A stretch of 64,000 bases of DNA from Tetradesmus obliquus (Eukaryota; Chlorophyta; Chlorophyceae; Sphaeropleales; Scenedesmaceae): the NCBI GenBank assembly GCA_030272155.1, contig CP126203.1:992001-1056000 (forward strand), in the 5' to 3' direction. Both the position numbers and the translations under genes were made by a program. Shown in pieces: positions 10,431 to 23,122 of the stretch (position 1 is its first letter; each line of letters opens with the position of its first letter). The notes beneath the pieces are model-generated. The model was not told the origin of the DNA and searched no databases. It worked only from the letters and a program-made list of their open reading frames with translations.

Positions 10431-12556
10431 AGTGATTGTGCTTGTGTACACCTGCCGTACAGCATGTGTTCAGCTGGTGTACAGCATGTGTACAGCTGGT
10501 GTGTGCTGTTACAGCTGTTGTGTGAGGCTCGGCCCACATGGGTGTTGTGAAAGGGTGAGTTTTTATTCTACAATATGTGAGCACACAACATCCACTTGGG
10601 TGGAGTACATGTTGTGCTTGTAAGCTGTCCGTCACCTGAAAAACCCAATCAGGACGAGTACAGGGCAATGTTTGTTCGTCCGCGTTGCATAACTTAAATC
10701 TTGCTTTCAAACAACGTCATTTGCATGGGTGTGCCTGCACGTATGGCTGATGCCTTGGGTATGGCACGTGCCGGCTGGAGTATCCTGTCACATTTGTCTG
10801 GCATACTGCCTTATGCTGCAGTATTCTGACAGATAGTTGTCCGATAGCACTTGCAATGTGAATGGGAGCATTGGCTGTATAGCGGCACACTTGAGGCGGC
10901 AGCAGGGCATTAGAAGCCTCTAAAAACGCAGCCTGCTGCTGGGTGTGCTGTCTGGCATGCTGCTTTATGCTGCAATATGCTGCCTGCTGCCTGCTACTCT
11001 GCTAAGCGAGGTAGTCAGTGTGCTTTGCAGGTGTGCAGTGCATGTGTATTCTTCGCGCACTGTCGGTATCGCTTTGGGGGTTGCTTTTGGGCAGGTGGCT
11101 GTTTGCCTGCGGCAGCGTTGCAGCACAGCTGCTATGTTTACAGCAGAGATGCCTGTGTGTCATGTGCTTAGCACACCGAGGCGCTCCTGCGGCACACCGC
11201 CCTGTTTGGAATGCTCATGTGAGCTAGTGGAGGTGTGTTCAGTGTGTATCTTGCTTCAGACAATGGAAACGGTGCCGAAATTCTTTTTAGCGGCCATCTT
11301 TTCAACGGTATTTTTACCCGAAGTTTCCAGAGCACAATTTAGGAAACAGTGCATATTTCTGCAAGGCCTGGCAGGCAGCAGCAAAGAGGCATTTTGAAGC
11401 ATGGTAGTTATTGCCCTTGTATGAGGAGGCTGTCAGTGGCTTTTGGCTAACACGTGCTTAGGTTGGTGGTGTGCTTAGCGTGTTGAGGTGCGGCGGGGCG
11501 CTGGCAGTTTGACGCACTGGGTCTATGGGTCTGGGGTTGGTGAGCGCATTGTTACATGCGGCTATTGCAGAATGTTTTGTCTTCCGTGCAATTCTTTGTA
11601 TTGGTGCTGTACTGCATACAGGGCGCCGCGCCGTTGTTGTTCCTGCAAGATGGCTTCAGTGGATGCTTCAGGTTGAATTGGCTCTGGCAGTTTGCTGACT
11701 GTGGCTCAGCAGTCAAGCACTATCAGCTGTGTTTGAGATTGAAGTACTGCGTTGCCATGTTGGTGGGTCGCTAATGGCTGTAGCGAATCATGATTGCTGG
11801 TGTTGAAGTTGTTGGCCTGCGTGCTACGCACTGCTAGGTGGCATTTATTGCTTGGCGATGTTTTCCTGTGAGCCTGCAGCAGCTGTTGCCCTTGTCCTGA
11901 ACGTGGAGAGGGTCCATGCATGCATATAAGGGAGGTTTTATAAGGGAGGTTCTTCTTACTCTGCTGTTGCTTTTGTTGCTTCTGTTGAAGGTGATGCATG
12001 TCCACATCTGCAATACTGCTTAGGCGAGCAACGACTTGCGGCTTGTGTTTATGGAGAGAAAAATATGCACATGAGTGCTGTTCTTACCTGCAGAAAGGGG
12101 GTTGTTGCTTGACATTTGCACCATGGGCAGTCGGCTGTGAGTCCTTGCGCATTTTGTGATGACAAGGGTTGTAGGGTCGTGATGTTGTTTTGTGCGACGC
12201 CTAGGATGCAGGGCACGGCTGCATGTCGTGGATACTGCGTATGAAGGGTTGGAAGTCATTCACCGCATGTTGGCGCCGCAGGCCTGCTTGCCACCATGGG
12301 GTGACAGTAACAGTCACTTCACCATGTTACGTGTAACTGCCACTGCCATTGTCTGACCTGACAGGTCTTGCGTCCACTCAATAACGAAGTGTTGGAGCAG
12401 CAATTGACTTTCGTGGCGCAAGTGCTGTTGTTGGGGGTGTGGCAGGGAGCCACGGCCGCGTACTGCTGCACCTTGCCAGAGCTGTGTGTCACCGCCCTTG
12501 TCCAGCTCCCCTCTTCCTTGCTTCGACACCTGCAGCCTCGCATATTCAATTTATAC
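10431..12556. other. Intergenic, about 2.1 kb, no supported gene
   Basis: The region is rich in TGTGCTG-like simple sequence. One open frame around 10945-11397 encodes a hydrophobic stretch with many Cys, but it has no recognisable domain, no conserved splice structure and biased composition. I do not call it. The promoter of the gene starting at 12557 should lie toward the right end. Confidence 0.5.
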
Positions 12557-15348
12557 ATGCTTCACTTAATGGCACACCTCATGCATCCGTGCCGTTTGCT
12601 CACGCATAGCAAGGCAGCAGGCAGGGCCCGCCCTTTCCCACGTCACTTCCCCAGCAGCTCGGCCGTGGCTGCACGCACGCTGAGGCTCTGCCGACGCAGC
12701 CGAGGCGTTGTTAGGAATACGCAGCAAGCTCAGGAGCCTGTGCTGCCGGAGAACCTGGACCTCAACGACCCTGAGCTGCAGGCACAGATTACTGCTCTGC
12801 TAAAGGAACTGGACCCAGACCTGCTGCTGGTACGTGAAGAACCAAGCGCATTTCAACGCTGATACATGCAAAGCAGAGACTAAGGCAATGATGAACAGTT
12901 CATTCACCTGTGATGGTATGAACCTGTTTGCTGCACCAAGGCAGCACACAACAGAGAAAGTTGGGCAGCTGCTGCAGGCTGCTGCTGCAGCAGCAGTTGA
13001 TCTGACAAAGTCAAAGCTACAGCCATGCAGGAGCTGTATCCACCACAGCTGATTGTCCTTGGCATAATGGTAACATACCTGCTTGCAGGAAGACACACAA
13101 GACCTCTTGGCAACTGTAGCAGCAGCCAGCCAAGGCCAGCAGCAGCAGGGGCAGCAGCAGCAACCGCCCCACACAGACCAACCTCATGCATCGCAGCAGC
13201 AGCATCAACAGCAGCAGCAGCAGTTTGCAGGAGAGTTTGCAGGAGCAGGCAGTGCTGCACAGCAGGCAACAGCCTGGCAAGAGGAGGCAGGAGACGATGA
13301 GACAGAGTCAGGCTTGCCAGACGACATTCAGCTGGTGAGGCATGCACTGCGCTGCTGCTGTTCCGCACTTGTTAATGAAAAACTGACATAACAGTCTGTT
13401 CACACACCGTGCAATCCTTCCTACCATCGACCATGATAAGGCAATAGTGTGCGCAGCAACCATCGATGCTGCGCACAGTAGACGCAGTGCAGGGTATCAG
13501 CCAACATGCTGCAGACTACTTGTCATTTAGCAGTGCTGCGGGAAGCAGTGGCAGCACACTGGAAATATTTGGTTTGTTAATGGTGTTCCTGGCGACATTC
13601 GTGCAGACGCGTGCTGAGCACAAGCGCAAGGCTGTAATGCTGCTGGAGCTGATGGCAGCGCAGCAGCAAGTCACCACTACTCATCATGTGCTTGGCTGTG
13701 GCGTTACATGACATGTCACATGTTATGTTAACGAACATGGTATCAACATGTTACTGCAGACGCGTGCTGAGTACAAGCGCAAGGCTGCAGTGCTGTTGGA
13801 GCTGATGGCAGCCCAGCAGCAAGTCACCCCTACCCATCCTGTGCCTTGCTGTTAAGTTATGTTATGATTTATGTTATGTGACTTGTTATTTCCTTTTTGC
13901 TGCAGACGCGTGCCGAGTATAAGCGCAAGGCCGCAGTGCTGCTGGAGCTGATGGCAGCGCAGCAGCAGGTCAATCAGGAAGGCGGCCAGGAGGCATTGCA
14001 GCAGCAGCTGAGCGCCTTTAGGGGCGAGGTTGATGCAGCACTGCTGCACATGCTGGCACGACGGCTGCAGGCGGCGCAGCAGCACGGCCAGGTGGGTGCA
14101 ACTTGCAGCTTTGTGGTGTACATGTCAGGTGTGGGAGGCCTCACTCAGCAGCTGCGGTGTTGATGGTGCTGCACATGCTGGCGCGGCGGCTGCAGGCGGC
14201 GCAGCAGCATGGCCAGGTGGGTGGGGTTGCAGTTTCGTGTGAGGCGTTGTGTCAGGGCTTGTGTGCCGCCATAGGCAGCGTTGTGCAGTAGCTGAGGCAG
14301 CGAGGTCTGGGCGGCAGGCGGCACAGCAGCACGGCCAAGTTGCCGGGCTGCTTGATGTAAGGCGTTGTTTGAGGACCCATGGGCTGTCACGTCCGCAGTC
14401 TTGTGAGACAGTAGCTGAGGCGGTATCAAGGCAATGCGTTGACACAGTGCTGCTGGTTCAACTGTGGTCGTGCGGCAACGCAGTGCGTGCTGCCACCTGC
14501 TCTGCTCATAGCCGAGGCAGCAGCAGCATCCCCAGGGGCACATCTGAGTGGAACATTGCAAATCGGCGCCAGCCACCGCGGCGGCATCTGCGAGGACACT
14601 CAGGATTATTCTGGGCGCAGGAAGCAGTCAAAACGTTGGGGTGGAAATTGCTAACCAAGCATCTTGATACGCGCCTGCCCCACGCTGGTGCTGCCCCTCT
14701 GCAGCACAAAACTGAGCTGTCGCAACTGCAGCAACGCTTTGACACCCTTGATGCTCTGCTGATTATGTCAATGCATGTCCCTCTGCTGCCCTGCTGCAGA
14801 ACGAAGCTGAGCTGGCACAGCTGCAGGATCTATATGACTTGCTCAGCTTGGAGCAGCAGCGAGCACAAGCCACCCCTGCACTGAGGCTGTTGGATGAGGC
14901 GCTCGACCTGCTGGGCGATGACCCATACATGCCAGGCGCTAAGCAGCGCGGCGAAGCAGTCGTGCAGCGGCTGCGCGCAGCATTCACAGGAGGTGGGGTT
15001 TGTGTTTTGGCTGGGGCTGTGTGAGCTTTGCCTGATTCCGCTGTGAAAAATCGCTGTCATTGCTGCGGCTGTCTGCTGCATGTTTGCTGGTGGTGGCTTG
15101 TGCGTGAGGCTGTTGGATGAGGCGCTCGACCTGCTGGGCGATGACCCATACATGCCAGGCGCCAAGCAGCGGGCGAGGCTGTGGTGCAGCGGCTGCGCGC
15201 GGCCTTCACAGGAGGTGGGCGTGGTTTTGGGTGTTTGCGCATGGCTTGGTCGCTACTTGGTTGTTTGCCGACGTTGCTTGGGTGTCTTTGCTGCAGCAGC
15301 TGCGCACGGCATTGACACAGGTGAAGGTGCAGCGGTTGACACTTCCTG

Positions 15349-15384
<36 letters not shown>

Positions 15385-16309
15385 GTGCTTGCTTGGGTGT
15401 CCTGCGGCAGCTGCGCGCGGCATGCATACAGGCGAAGGTGCAGCGGATGACACTGCACTGCTGCTGCTGCTGCAGGTGTTGCGGAGGACGTGGACATCTT
15501 TGCTGCTGCTGCCGCTCTGGCGAGTGACAAAGCCCTCGCTGCTGAGGCGCTGTCGGTGGAGTATGTGCCCCAGGTGCGTGCACGGACCACACCTGATTTC
15601 TTATCATTGTTTCCGTATTTATTCATGCATGCTGCATATGCACATACATCAGTTGTTCAGAGCTACTGCTGCAGCAAGCAACCAAAGCACAATCACACAT
15701 TCAACCTGTTACATCACTCAATTTTGAGGACAGCAGCAATCTGCTGTCACTTCTGTCGCAAACACTACAGTGTTACTTCCTTGTCTGGCGGCATGCAGCT
15801 GCTGCATTATTTCTGTTATAACACGAACGTAACCATGACATGGTTATCAATCACTCCCGTCTGCTGCAGGCCTCCTTCCTGTCTGAGGGCATGGAGCTGC
15901 TGCAAGGGGCCAAGGATGAAATGGCGGCACTGGCAGCAGCAGTCAGCCAGGCACAGGTGCGTCAAAGTAACAATCAGCACCATGTTATGACATAGTCCAA
16001 AACCTAGGCATAGATCTGCAGATTAATGCAGCAGGCGAAGGATGAGATGGCGGCCCTGGCAGCAGCAGTCAGCCACGCACAGGTGCGTCAAAGTGACACT
16101 GGGCACCATGTTTAGACGTGTTGTAAGACCATGCGTGCTTTATCCCATTCAAAGCGGTGCTGCGAGACGTGCTGTTGCTCAAGTCCCAAGCTAACATGGT
16201 GACGCAGAACAGCAGCAGCAGACAGTTCTGACATCTGCCTGCTTGAGTATTGCCACACAGCAAACCATGCACAGCCACAGCTGACAAACGATGCATTTCA
16301 TTTGCCGTG

Positions 16310-16366
<57 letters not shown>

Positions 16367-16724
16367 CCATCAGACTGAGCTGCAGCAGGTGCGCAACAGC
16401 CAGCCGCAGCTGCTGCAGTCCCCTGAGGCGCAGCAGCACATCGCACAAGTTGCAGCAGCAGACGAAGCCCTGCGGCGGCGCAAGACGGCAGTGGGCCAGC
16501 TCGCATACATCCTGGACATTGCACAAGACCTGGATGGTGCTGAAAGGGCTTTAGCAGGGTCTGGTACAGGTGGTGATGGCGGTATCAGCAGCAGTGGTGC
16601 TGGTGGTGGATTTAGGGTGGAGCAGGGTGGGGGGAGGCTGGGTGCTGCGGCTGCTGCTGCTGCTGCTGCGCCGGCAGATTTGCCTAGCCCTGAGGACCTT
16701 GCGGCACTGCTGGGCATTGAGTAA
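12557..16724 (+). CDS. Probable organelle-targeted helical protein of 477 aa, function unknown
   Basis: Seven exons (12557-12829, 13089-13334, 13906-14091, 14800-14992, 15476-15573, 15870-15956, 16374-16724) join in phase to a TAA at 16722. The first ~60 residues are rich in Arg, Ser, Ala, Pro and His and almost free of acidic residues, as in a chloroplast or mitochondrial transit peptide; ATGs at 12557, 12569 and 12581 are all in frame. An acidic segment (PENLDLNDPELQAQI) and a Gln-rich linker follow. Then come long helices: RAEYKRKAAVLLELMAAQQQ, a segment ending LARRLQAAQQHGQ, and LRLLDEALDLLGDDPYMPG. The C-terminus is Gly/Ala-rich and ends DLAALLGIE. I do not recognise the family. A TGTAA motif, the usual green-algal polyadenylation signal, lies about 45 bases past the stop. 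Several introns contain copies of neighbouring exon edges. Confidence 0.65.
13607..13905 (+). repeat. Two truncated copies of exon 3
   Basis: GCAG|ACGCGTGCTGAG occurs at 13607 and 13760 before the full exon at 13906 (spacing 153 and 146 bp). Each early copy runs for about 65 coding bases, to the AAQQQV codons, then diverges. Confidence 0.8.
14150..14345 (+). repeat. Donor-side copies of the exon-3 end
   Basis: Downstream of the donor at 14092, the coding end (CACATGCTGGC...CAGCACGGCCAG followed by GTGGG) recurs near 14170-14220. A weaker copy lies near 14310-14335. These are echoes of a 5' splice site rather than of an acceptor. Confidence 0.7.
15100..15475 (+). repeat. Copies of the exon-4 end within intron 4
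   Basis: GAGGCTGTTGGATGAGGCGC through the segment coding DDPYMPGAKQR recurs at about 15108-15215. It is followed by two shorter degenerate units with GTGAAGGTGCAGCG and a (CTG)n tract near 15350-15382. Confidence 0.7.
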
Positions 16725-16915
16725 AGCAAATGAAGCGATTACAGAGCTTGTTTGATCGGCGGCTGCGCTGTAATGTGCTGCGCCGCTCACTTGTAGGCAA
16801 GCACGTGATGATGTGGCTTTAGCCTCGTGCCACTAGTAACCGCTGCTGGAGTAGTGTGGAGGATCAATCCTTATCGGGCACAAGTACTTGCTGGTGTCAC
16901 AGTGTCTGAATCAGA

Positions 16916-17163
16916 GTGCAAGACGGCAGGGGACCAGCTCGCTTACATATCCTGGACCGTCTTCAGGGCCTGGACGGTGCGGAAAGGGCTTTAGCAGGGT
17001 CTGGCACAGGTGGCGATGGCGGTATCAGCAGCAGTAGCAGCAGTGGTGGTGGTTTTGGGGTGGAGCAGGGTGGGGGCAGGCTGGGTGCTGCGGCAGCCCT
17101 GCTGCTGCGCCAGCAGATTTGCCTGGCCCTGAGGACCTTGCTGCACTGCTGGGCATTGAGTGA
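16916..17163 (+). repeat. Downstream copy of the terminal exon, with its stop
   Basis: CAAGACGGCAG.GGCCAGCTCGC through GGGCATTGAGTGA repeats the last exon (about 16480-16724) in the 3' flank. It has small length changes and a different stop. It lacks its own acceptor context and is best seen as a tandem duplicate of the gene tail. Confidence 0.75.
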
Positions 17164-17970
17164 AGAAAGTGAAGTTTTTGTTTGAAGGGCGCCTGCACTG
17201 TAAAGTGCTGCGTCGGTCACTTGTGCCACAGATCGCCAAGCTTTGGCTCGAGGCTGGACATGTCAGGTTGATCAACATAATGCTGTTACGAACGAGCCAC
17301 AGGATTTTGAGAGAGGATCGTTACATGTGGGTCCTGGCACCATCTTGGATGGTATGAGCCACAACAGGTTGAAAATGACGGCAATCGCTTAGCTTCTCGG
17401 CTGACAATAGGTTTGTTTACAACTGACAATTCACACGTGCTACTGTCAGCAGGCGCCGCAATCTTGAGCACGGGTCATGGGGCACCGTTGCGGCAGCCTT
17501 GTGCATTGCAGCACGTGCTGTTGAGCATGTTGCAGTAACTCTTTACAGCTGCAACAGCGCTGACTAACACCCCTGCAGGTTTGATGACTACACAGTCACT
17601 GTGTCTTACGGTAAGGCACCAAAAATGAGACACACATGCCATGTGATTGACACCAAGTCAGAACTCCAGCAACACCTCCGCTGGCCGCACTTTGCAGTCA
17701 AGTCAGCAAATCCCGCTTCACTCCTTAAGCCTGTTTAACAGGACAAGAATTGCTCCAAGCCATTACGGCAAACAAGCCTGAATGAAAATATACAGTTGGG
17801 AGACCCAGACGGCGTGCTGCCACAAATAGCAGGATTGTCGATACCACTGGCACGCGCTTGCAACATGTACACCTGCATCCAAGGTTCTCAGGAGTTTCAT
17901 GCCACACACCAAAGCATCTATCTCCGACCCTCAACATGCGATGTAGGCGAACGGCAACCAGAAAACACAA
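17164..17970. other. Convergent intergenic region
   Basis: This lies between the 3' ends of the plus-strand 477-aa gene and the minus-strand reductase. No gene or structured element is apparent. The right part must hold the 3' UTR of the reductase. Confidence 0.5.
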
Positions 17971-18186
17971 TCAGAACACAACCATCTGCTCTGCAGTGTA
18001 GCCCATTGCAGACAGCCCTGGCACCACCACATGCTCAAGCATGCCAGGCGGCCCACACATTAGCGCCAGCGAACCACCCTGCTGCTGCTGCTGGTCGCTG
18101 CCGCTGGGCCTGATCAACGGCTGCGGAGGCAGCAGGTGCTGGGCCATCATGTCCCATGTGATGTACCCCTTGCTGTACGTCCACGG

Positions 18187-18225
<39 letters not shown>

Positions 18226-18359
18226 GTCTGCTGCTGCTGCTGCAAGGCCTCCTGGGCCTGCTCCATGTGTGATGGGTGTGGGGGCGGTGCCTGGCTCCTC
18301 AACCACATACCAGAGGTGGAAGCGCTCCGGGTTGTCGCGAGCCATGTCCTCAAGCTCCT

Positions 18360-18435
<76 letters not shown>

Positions 18436-19281
18436 GTCACTAAAGCATTCACTGCATGTCGTGCAGCAACATGCAGTGGCTGTTGGTGCTGCTGCTGCCA
18501 CCAGCCCCACTTCCGGCAGTGCAGCAGCACCTGCTTGAGCCACGTGGCCTCCCATGAACTGGTGGGTTCAGTGCTGCTGCTGCTGATGGTGGTGCCGCCA
18601 GGCCCATAGCTAGCAGTGCCAGCCCTGGGCTGGGGGCAGTGGGCCCAGTGCCGGCAGTGCAGCAGCGCCTGCTTGAGCCAGGTGGCCTCCCATGAACTGG
18701 TGGGTTTAGTGCTGCTGCTGCTGATGGTGGTGCCGCCAGGCCCATAGCTAGCAGTGCCAGCCCTGGGCTGGGGGCAGTGGGCCCACTGCCGGCAGTGCAG
18801 CAGCGCCTGCTTGAGCCAGGTGGCCTCGTCATCAAGTGAGAAGGCACAAGCTTGCGCTCAGCCTCAAACCAAACCAAACCCTGCCAGGGCTACATGTAGA
18901 ACCCTGGGGCGTTTCAGCCACTTACCCTAAACCCTTGATTCCAGAGCTGCAAAACCCTGCAACCGCACCTGCTTGAGCCAGATGTCCTCCTCGTGCTTGT
19001 TGGCGTAGATGAGGGAGCAGCGCGTGTCATCAGTTGGGTCGCGCAGGATCTCGCGCAGCACACTGCGGCGGCGGCAGCGGCAGTGGTTGCGGCCAGCGTG
19101 AATGCGGACAGCAGGGCAGCGACAGAACGAGGCAGCAACGGAGCAACTGCACCAACGAATGCGCCGCAACGGGTGCTAGATGCTGCAGGCTGGCATTTGT
19201 GTGGCAGCCCTACACAGCCTGCCCGCCAGGCAGCTCACGTAGCCGAAAAAATGTTGCTGCAACCAATGATCACTGACATGT

Positions 19282-19319
<38 letters not shown>

Positions 19320-19916
19320 TGCTGCAACCCCCAGCCAGTTATTACAACAACTCACTCGTAGCAGGGTGTGATGCCACTGCCTCCAGTGATCATGGACATA
19401 TAGCGCGCACGGCCCCGCACCCTGTGCAGCAGTGAGCAGCAGCAGCAGCAGCAGCAGCAGCGGTAATGATGTCGGCGCGCGGCATCAGTGTTGATGTCAG
19501 CAAGTCATCAAGGACGGGAAGCGCACACACGCAACGGCACCATGCGCAGTGGTGGGCGATGATCCAAAGGCACGAGCTACCATGGTATGTGTTGTACTGC
19601 CATGCGTGCTGTACTGCCTAACCTGCTGTTCTGCTATCACCCTGAGTGTGTCCTGCCCCACATGCTATGCCACCTTACAAGCCAAACGTTTCCTGCCCCA
19701 CATGCTATGCTGCCTCACCTGTTGAGTGTGTACTTGCCGTGGCCCTCGTACTGTAGTTGCCACACTGCCTCAGATGGTGTGCCTCACTCGACTTATGATG
19801 TTGTGATACCTCCCCTGTTGCATGTGTACTGCCTCACCTGTTGAGTGTGTACTTGCCGTGCCCCTCGTACTGGAACTTGCCGTAGGGGCCTTTCACATCG
19901 ATGGTGTCGCCCTCCT

Positions 19917-19964
<48 letters not shown>

Positions 19965-22900
19965 GCAGCAGCAAATCAGTGAGTGGTGCGCAAAACGCGA
20001 ATTGTTGGGCATAGCATTGCGTGCACCCAACACCCTGTGATGGTACTGCTGCTGCAACCAAATGTATGTGCCACCTCACCTTCAATACCTGCCATTGGAA
20101 AATTGCTGCTGCTGCTGCTGCTGCTGCTGCCTCACCTTCATTGCTGCCAGGTGCTGCGTCATCTTGCCTCCCTCAGGGAATCTGGGGTTGGCGCCCGCCC
20201 AGTACACCTGCACAGGGCGTTGGCATGTTACATGTTTAGCAGACGATTGCAATTGTGGTATGTGACATAGTTTGTGCCAGTCGCATTCAGCCATGATAAG
20301 TCCAAAGCCGTGCATGAAGGAGAGCCAAACTGCTGCATGGGGCAGCCGACATTAGCAACGGAATACATCTTGCCACCTCTTTTATGTAACATTTTAGACG
20401 CAAGGCGGCACAAATAACACAAAAGTAACGCCCACCTTGATGAGGAACTCCAGCACCCCAGGATCCCTGTCACCGCTGATGGGTGTGTAGGCGCGCACCA
20501 CACCCTCGCCGCCAATGTCTGACGCAGCAGCAGCAGCAGCAGCAGCAGTGGGGGGCAGCGGCGGCAGATGACACATTTCCTCTTCGCTCCCGTTCTATGC
20601 TTTGGACAACCTCTCAGCACCTCAAAACTGTTGAGCTTATGGCCCTGAAACTGCCCGTGTGCATATTAGAGCGTAAAAAAGTACAGCCCAGCGGTGTGAC
20701 CGGCGCATGCAGCAGCAGCAGCAGCAGCAGCAGAAGCAAACAACTTGAAAAGTGCCGCCTGCCCACCTGCGCAGAGGAAGACGTGCTTACCACAGGGCAG
20801 GCCCAGCGTGTGGCAGAGTAACCATCCATCGTGCATACAAACCAGCAAGTTAGCCGCTGCTGATAACAACTGAAAACAGCTGATCATCACGATCCTGAAC
20901 AGGCACACAACGATTTGACATCGGAATCTCAACAATTTAACACGTAACAACAGCCAGGATATGCCCACCTGCGCAGAGGAACACATGCTTGCCGCAGGGC
21001 AGGCCCAGCGTGTGGCGGGGGCTAGGAAGCGCAAAGCGCATGAAGTATGTGTCATGGTTCAGCTGCTGCTTGACCGCCAGCGGCAGCGCGTACCTGGCAT
21101 CAGCATACAAACAAACATATCTTGTCTTGTCGTGTCGTGTCTTGTCCGGTCTAGTCGTTGTGAATGGTTGCTGATGCAGCTTTCTGAGTTCCGCAGTCCT
21201 TGTTACTGCATGGTACTGCGTTGGTTTTCATGAGCTGTGCATGATGATGACCTGCCAAGCTGGCGGTTGCACTGATTCCTGCACTTGTGTGTGCCTGCCA
21301 GCATGCAAGTGTACCGCCATCTTTGTGTATTTCTCTTATCTGACCCGCAGCTGAAAAGCACACCAGAAACTACTAAACAGCATGTTATAGAGCATAGTAT
21401 GACACAACAAGAGAAAAAAAGCAGACGGCAATACATTACCGTCAACCACAAGCCATCAACAATCATCGATAGAAATCAACGAGCCACCCACAATCATCAT
21501 TGAACTCAGCATCAGCAACAGGGCCAGTTCACCTCTCTCGTGGGTCCTGCAGAGTAACCAGAGGCACGCTGGGGTCAGCTGCTGCTGCTGCCGCCGCTGC
21601 TGCCGCCGCATCAATCACCACTGCCGGGGCCTTGGCTGGCTTTTTTGTGCCTGGCTTGACCGTGCCTAATATGAACTTCTCAAGCAGCTCCTTTGCTTCC
21701 TGCAAGCAGTGAAGTTCACAGTGTGAAGTGCGCAGCCTTAGGTATTCAAGATAATGGTCCACAGTGTAAGGTTGTGCAGCGTCTGGTTTGACCGTGTCTA
21801 TGACGGATTTCACAAGCAACTCCCTGGCTTCCTGCAGGCCCAGCAGGCCCAGCAGTGAGGTTGATAGTGTTGGTGAACATAGCTGACAACATGAGCAAAA
21901 GCAGCAGCCGTTGCCTCACCTGGGAGTACACGCCCATGAATTTGTTGGCGCAGTCCACGCCCGTTGCAACGCCCGTTGCAACTGGAAAATACACACACAT
22001 GCATAGGCCACAAAAGCACAAACAGCTGAGTGAGTGAGTGAGCGACTACCCAGGCAGCTCTGCAGCTCCTGGGTAAGTTAAGGCTCAGAGGGTGTGTGTG
22101 GCCAGGGGCGCCGCCCCTGGGCTCCACACCCTCTACCCGTCCACTTGCGCCCTAGGGCATAAGCGGGGCGTAACACAAACATACAGCTGCCGCACCTGCG
22201 AGTGCACTCCCATGAACTCATCCGTGCAGTCCACGCCGGCGTTCTGCAGGATGGTCTCAGCGCCACCAGGGTGGTCGTCAATGTACGCGGTGACGTCATA
22301 CACCTGCATTTGGGGCAAGCGGAAAAGTGCAGCGTAGTGTCAGCTGCAGATACAATGCAGGCTCGTCTCAGCGCCGGCGGGGTGGTCGTCGATGTAGGCG
22401 GTGATGTCATACACCTGCGAGGTATAACAATACAGTTACAGCAACAGTCGCACGTACAGATACAAGGACGGCCAAACGCATCACACTGTATTGGCAGCAT
22501 TGGCTGTGACAATAACTGAGCGTGTAAGCGCTCCGTCACACGATGTATCACTGAAACAAAACACATTGCAAGGACGACACCGCATTGATGCATACTGGTG
22601 GGTGATGAGTAACCACTTGACTCATAACATGTCAGGCCTGCGGAGCACGCATACATCATCCAGGCTCATCATCCACCTCAAGCACAGCATCAGCATCATC
22701 ATCATCATCAGCAGCAGCAGCAGCAGCAATGCAGCAGTATGCTTACCTTCCCATTCACCACGATCCAGCACGTCTCATCCGAGGCGTGTTTTGACACCTG
22801 GCGCATACTGTACTCCTTCAGATCCCCTGCTGCACCAGCCGCCAGCACTCCACCCACACTGGCAGCAGCAGCGGCAGCAGCAGACGCTGCCCCAGCAGTG

Positions 22901-22984
22901 GCAGCAGGCGTGGCGCCTGCTGCTGTTGCTGCAGGTGCATTGATGAAGCTGCTGGTTGCTGCTTCGGAGGCGCTGGTTACCTCC

Positions 22985-23017
<33 letters not shown>

Positions 23018-23074
23018 GCTTCTGCTGGTGCTGCAGTTGGTGTTGTTGACTGTGAGTACAGTCGTGCACAATAG

Positions 23075-23122
<48 letters not shown>

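Noticed and set aside
10945-11397. 150-codon Cys-rich hydrophobic frame as a membrane protein gene
   Set aside because: The composition follows local TGCTG/TGTGC simple sequence; there are no domain, splice or neighbour clues.
18041-18609. Long plus-strand frames with polyserine or polyglutamine over the (CAG)n tract
   Set aside because: They are shadows of the minus-strand reductase exon and its CTG-rich intron; the minus strand carries conserved NADH-domain motifs.
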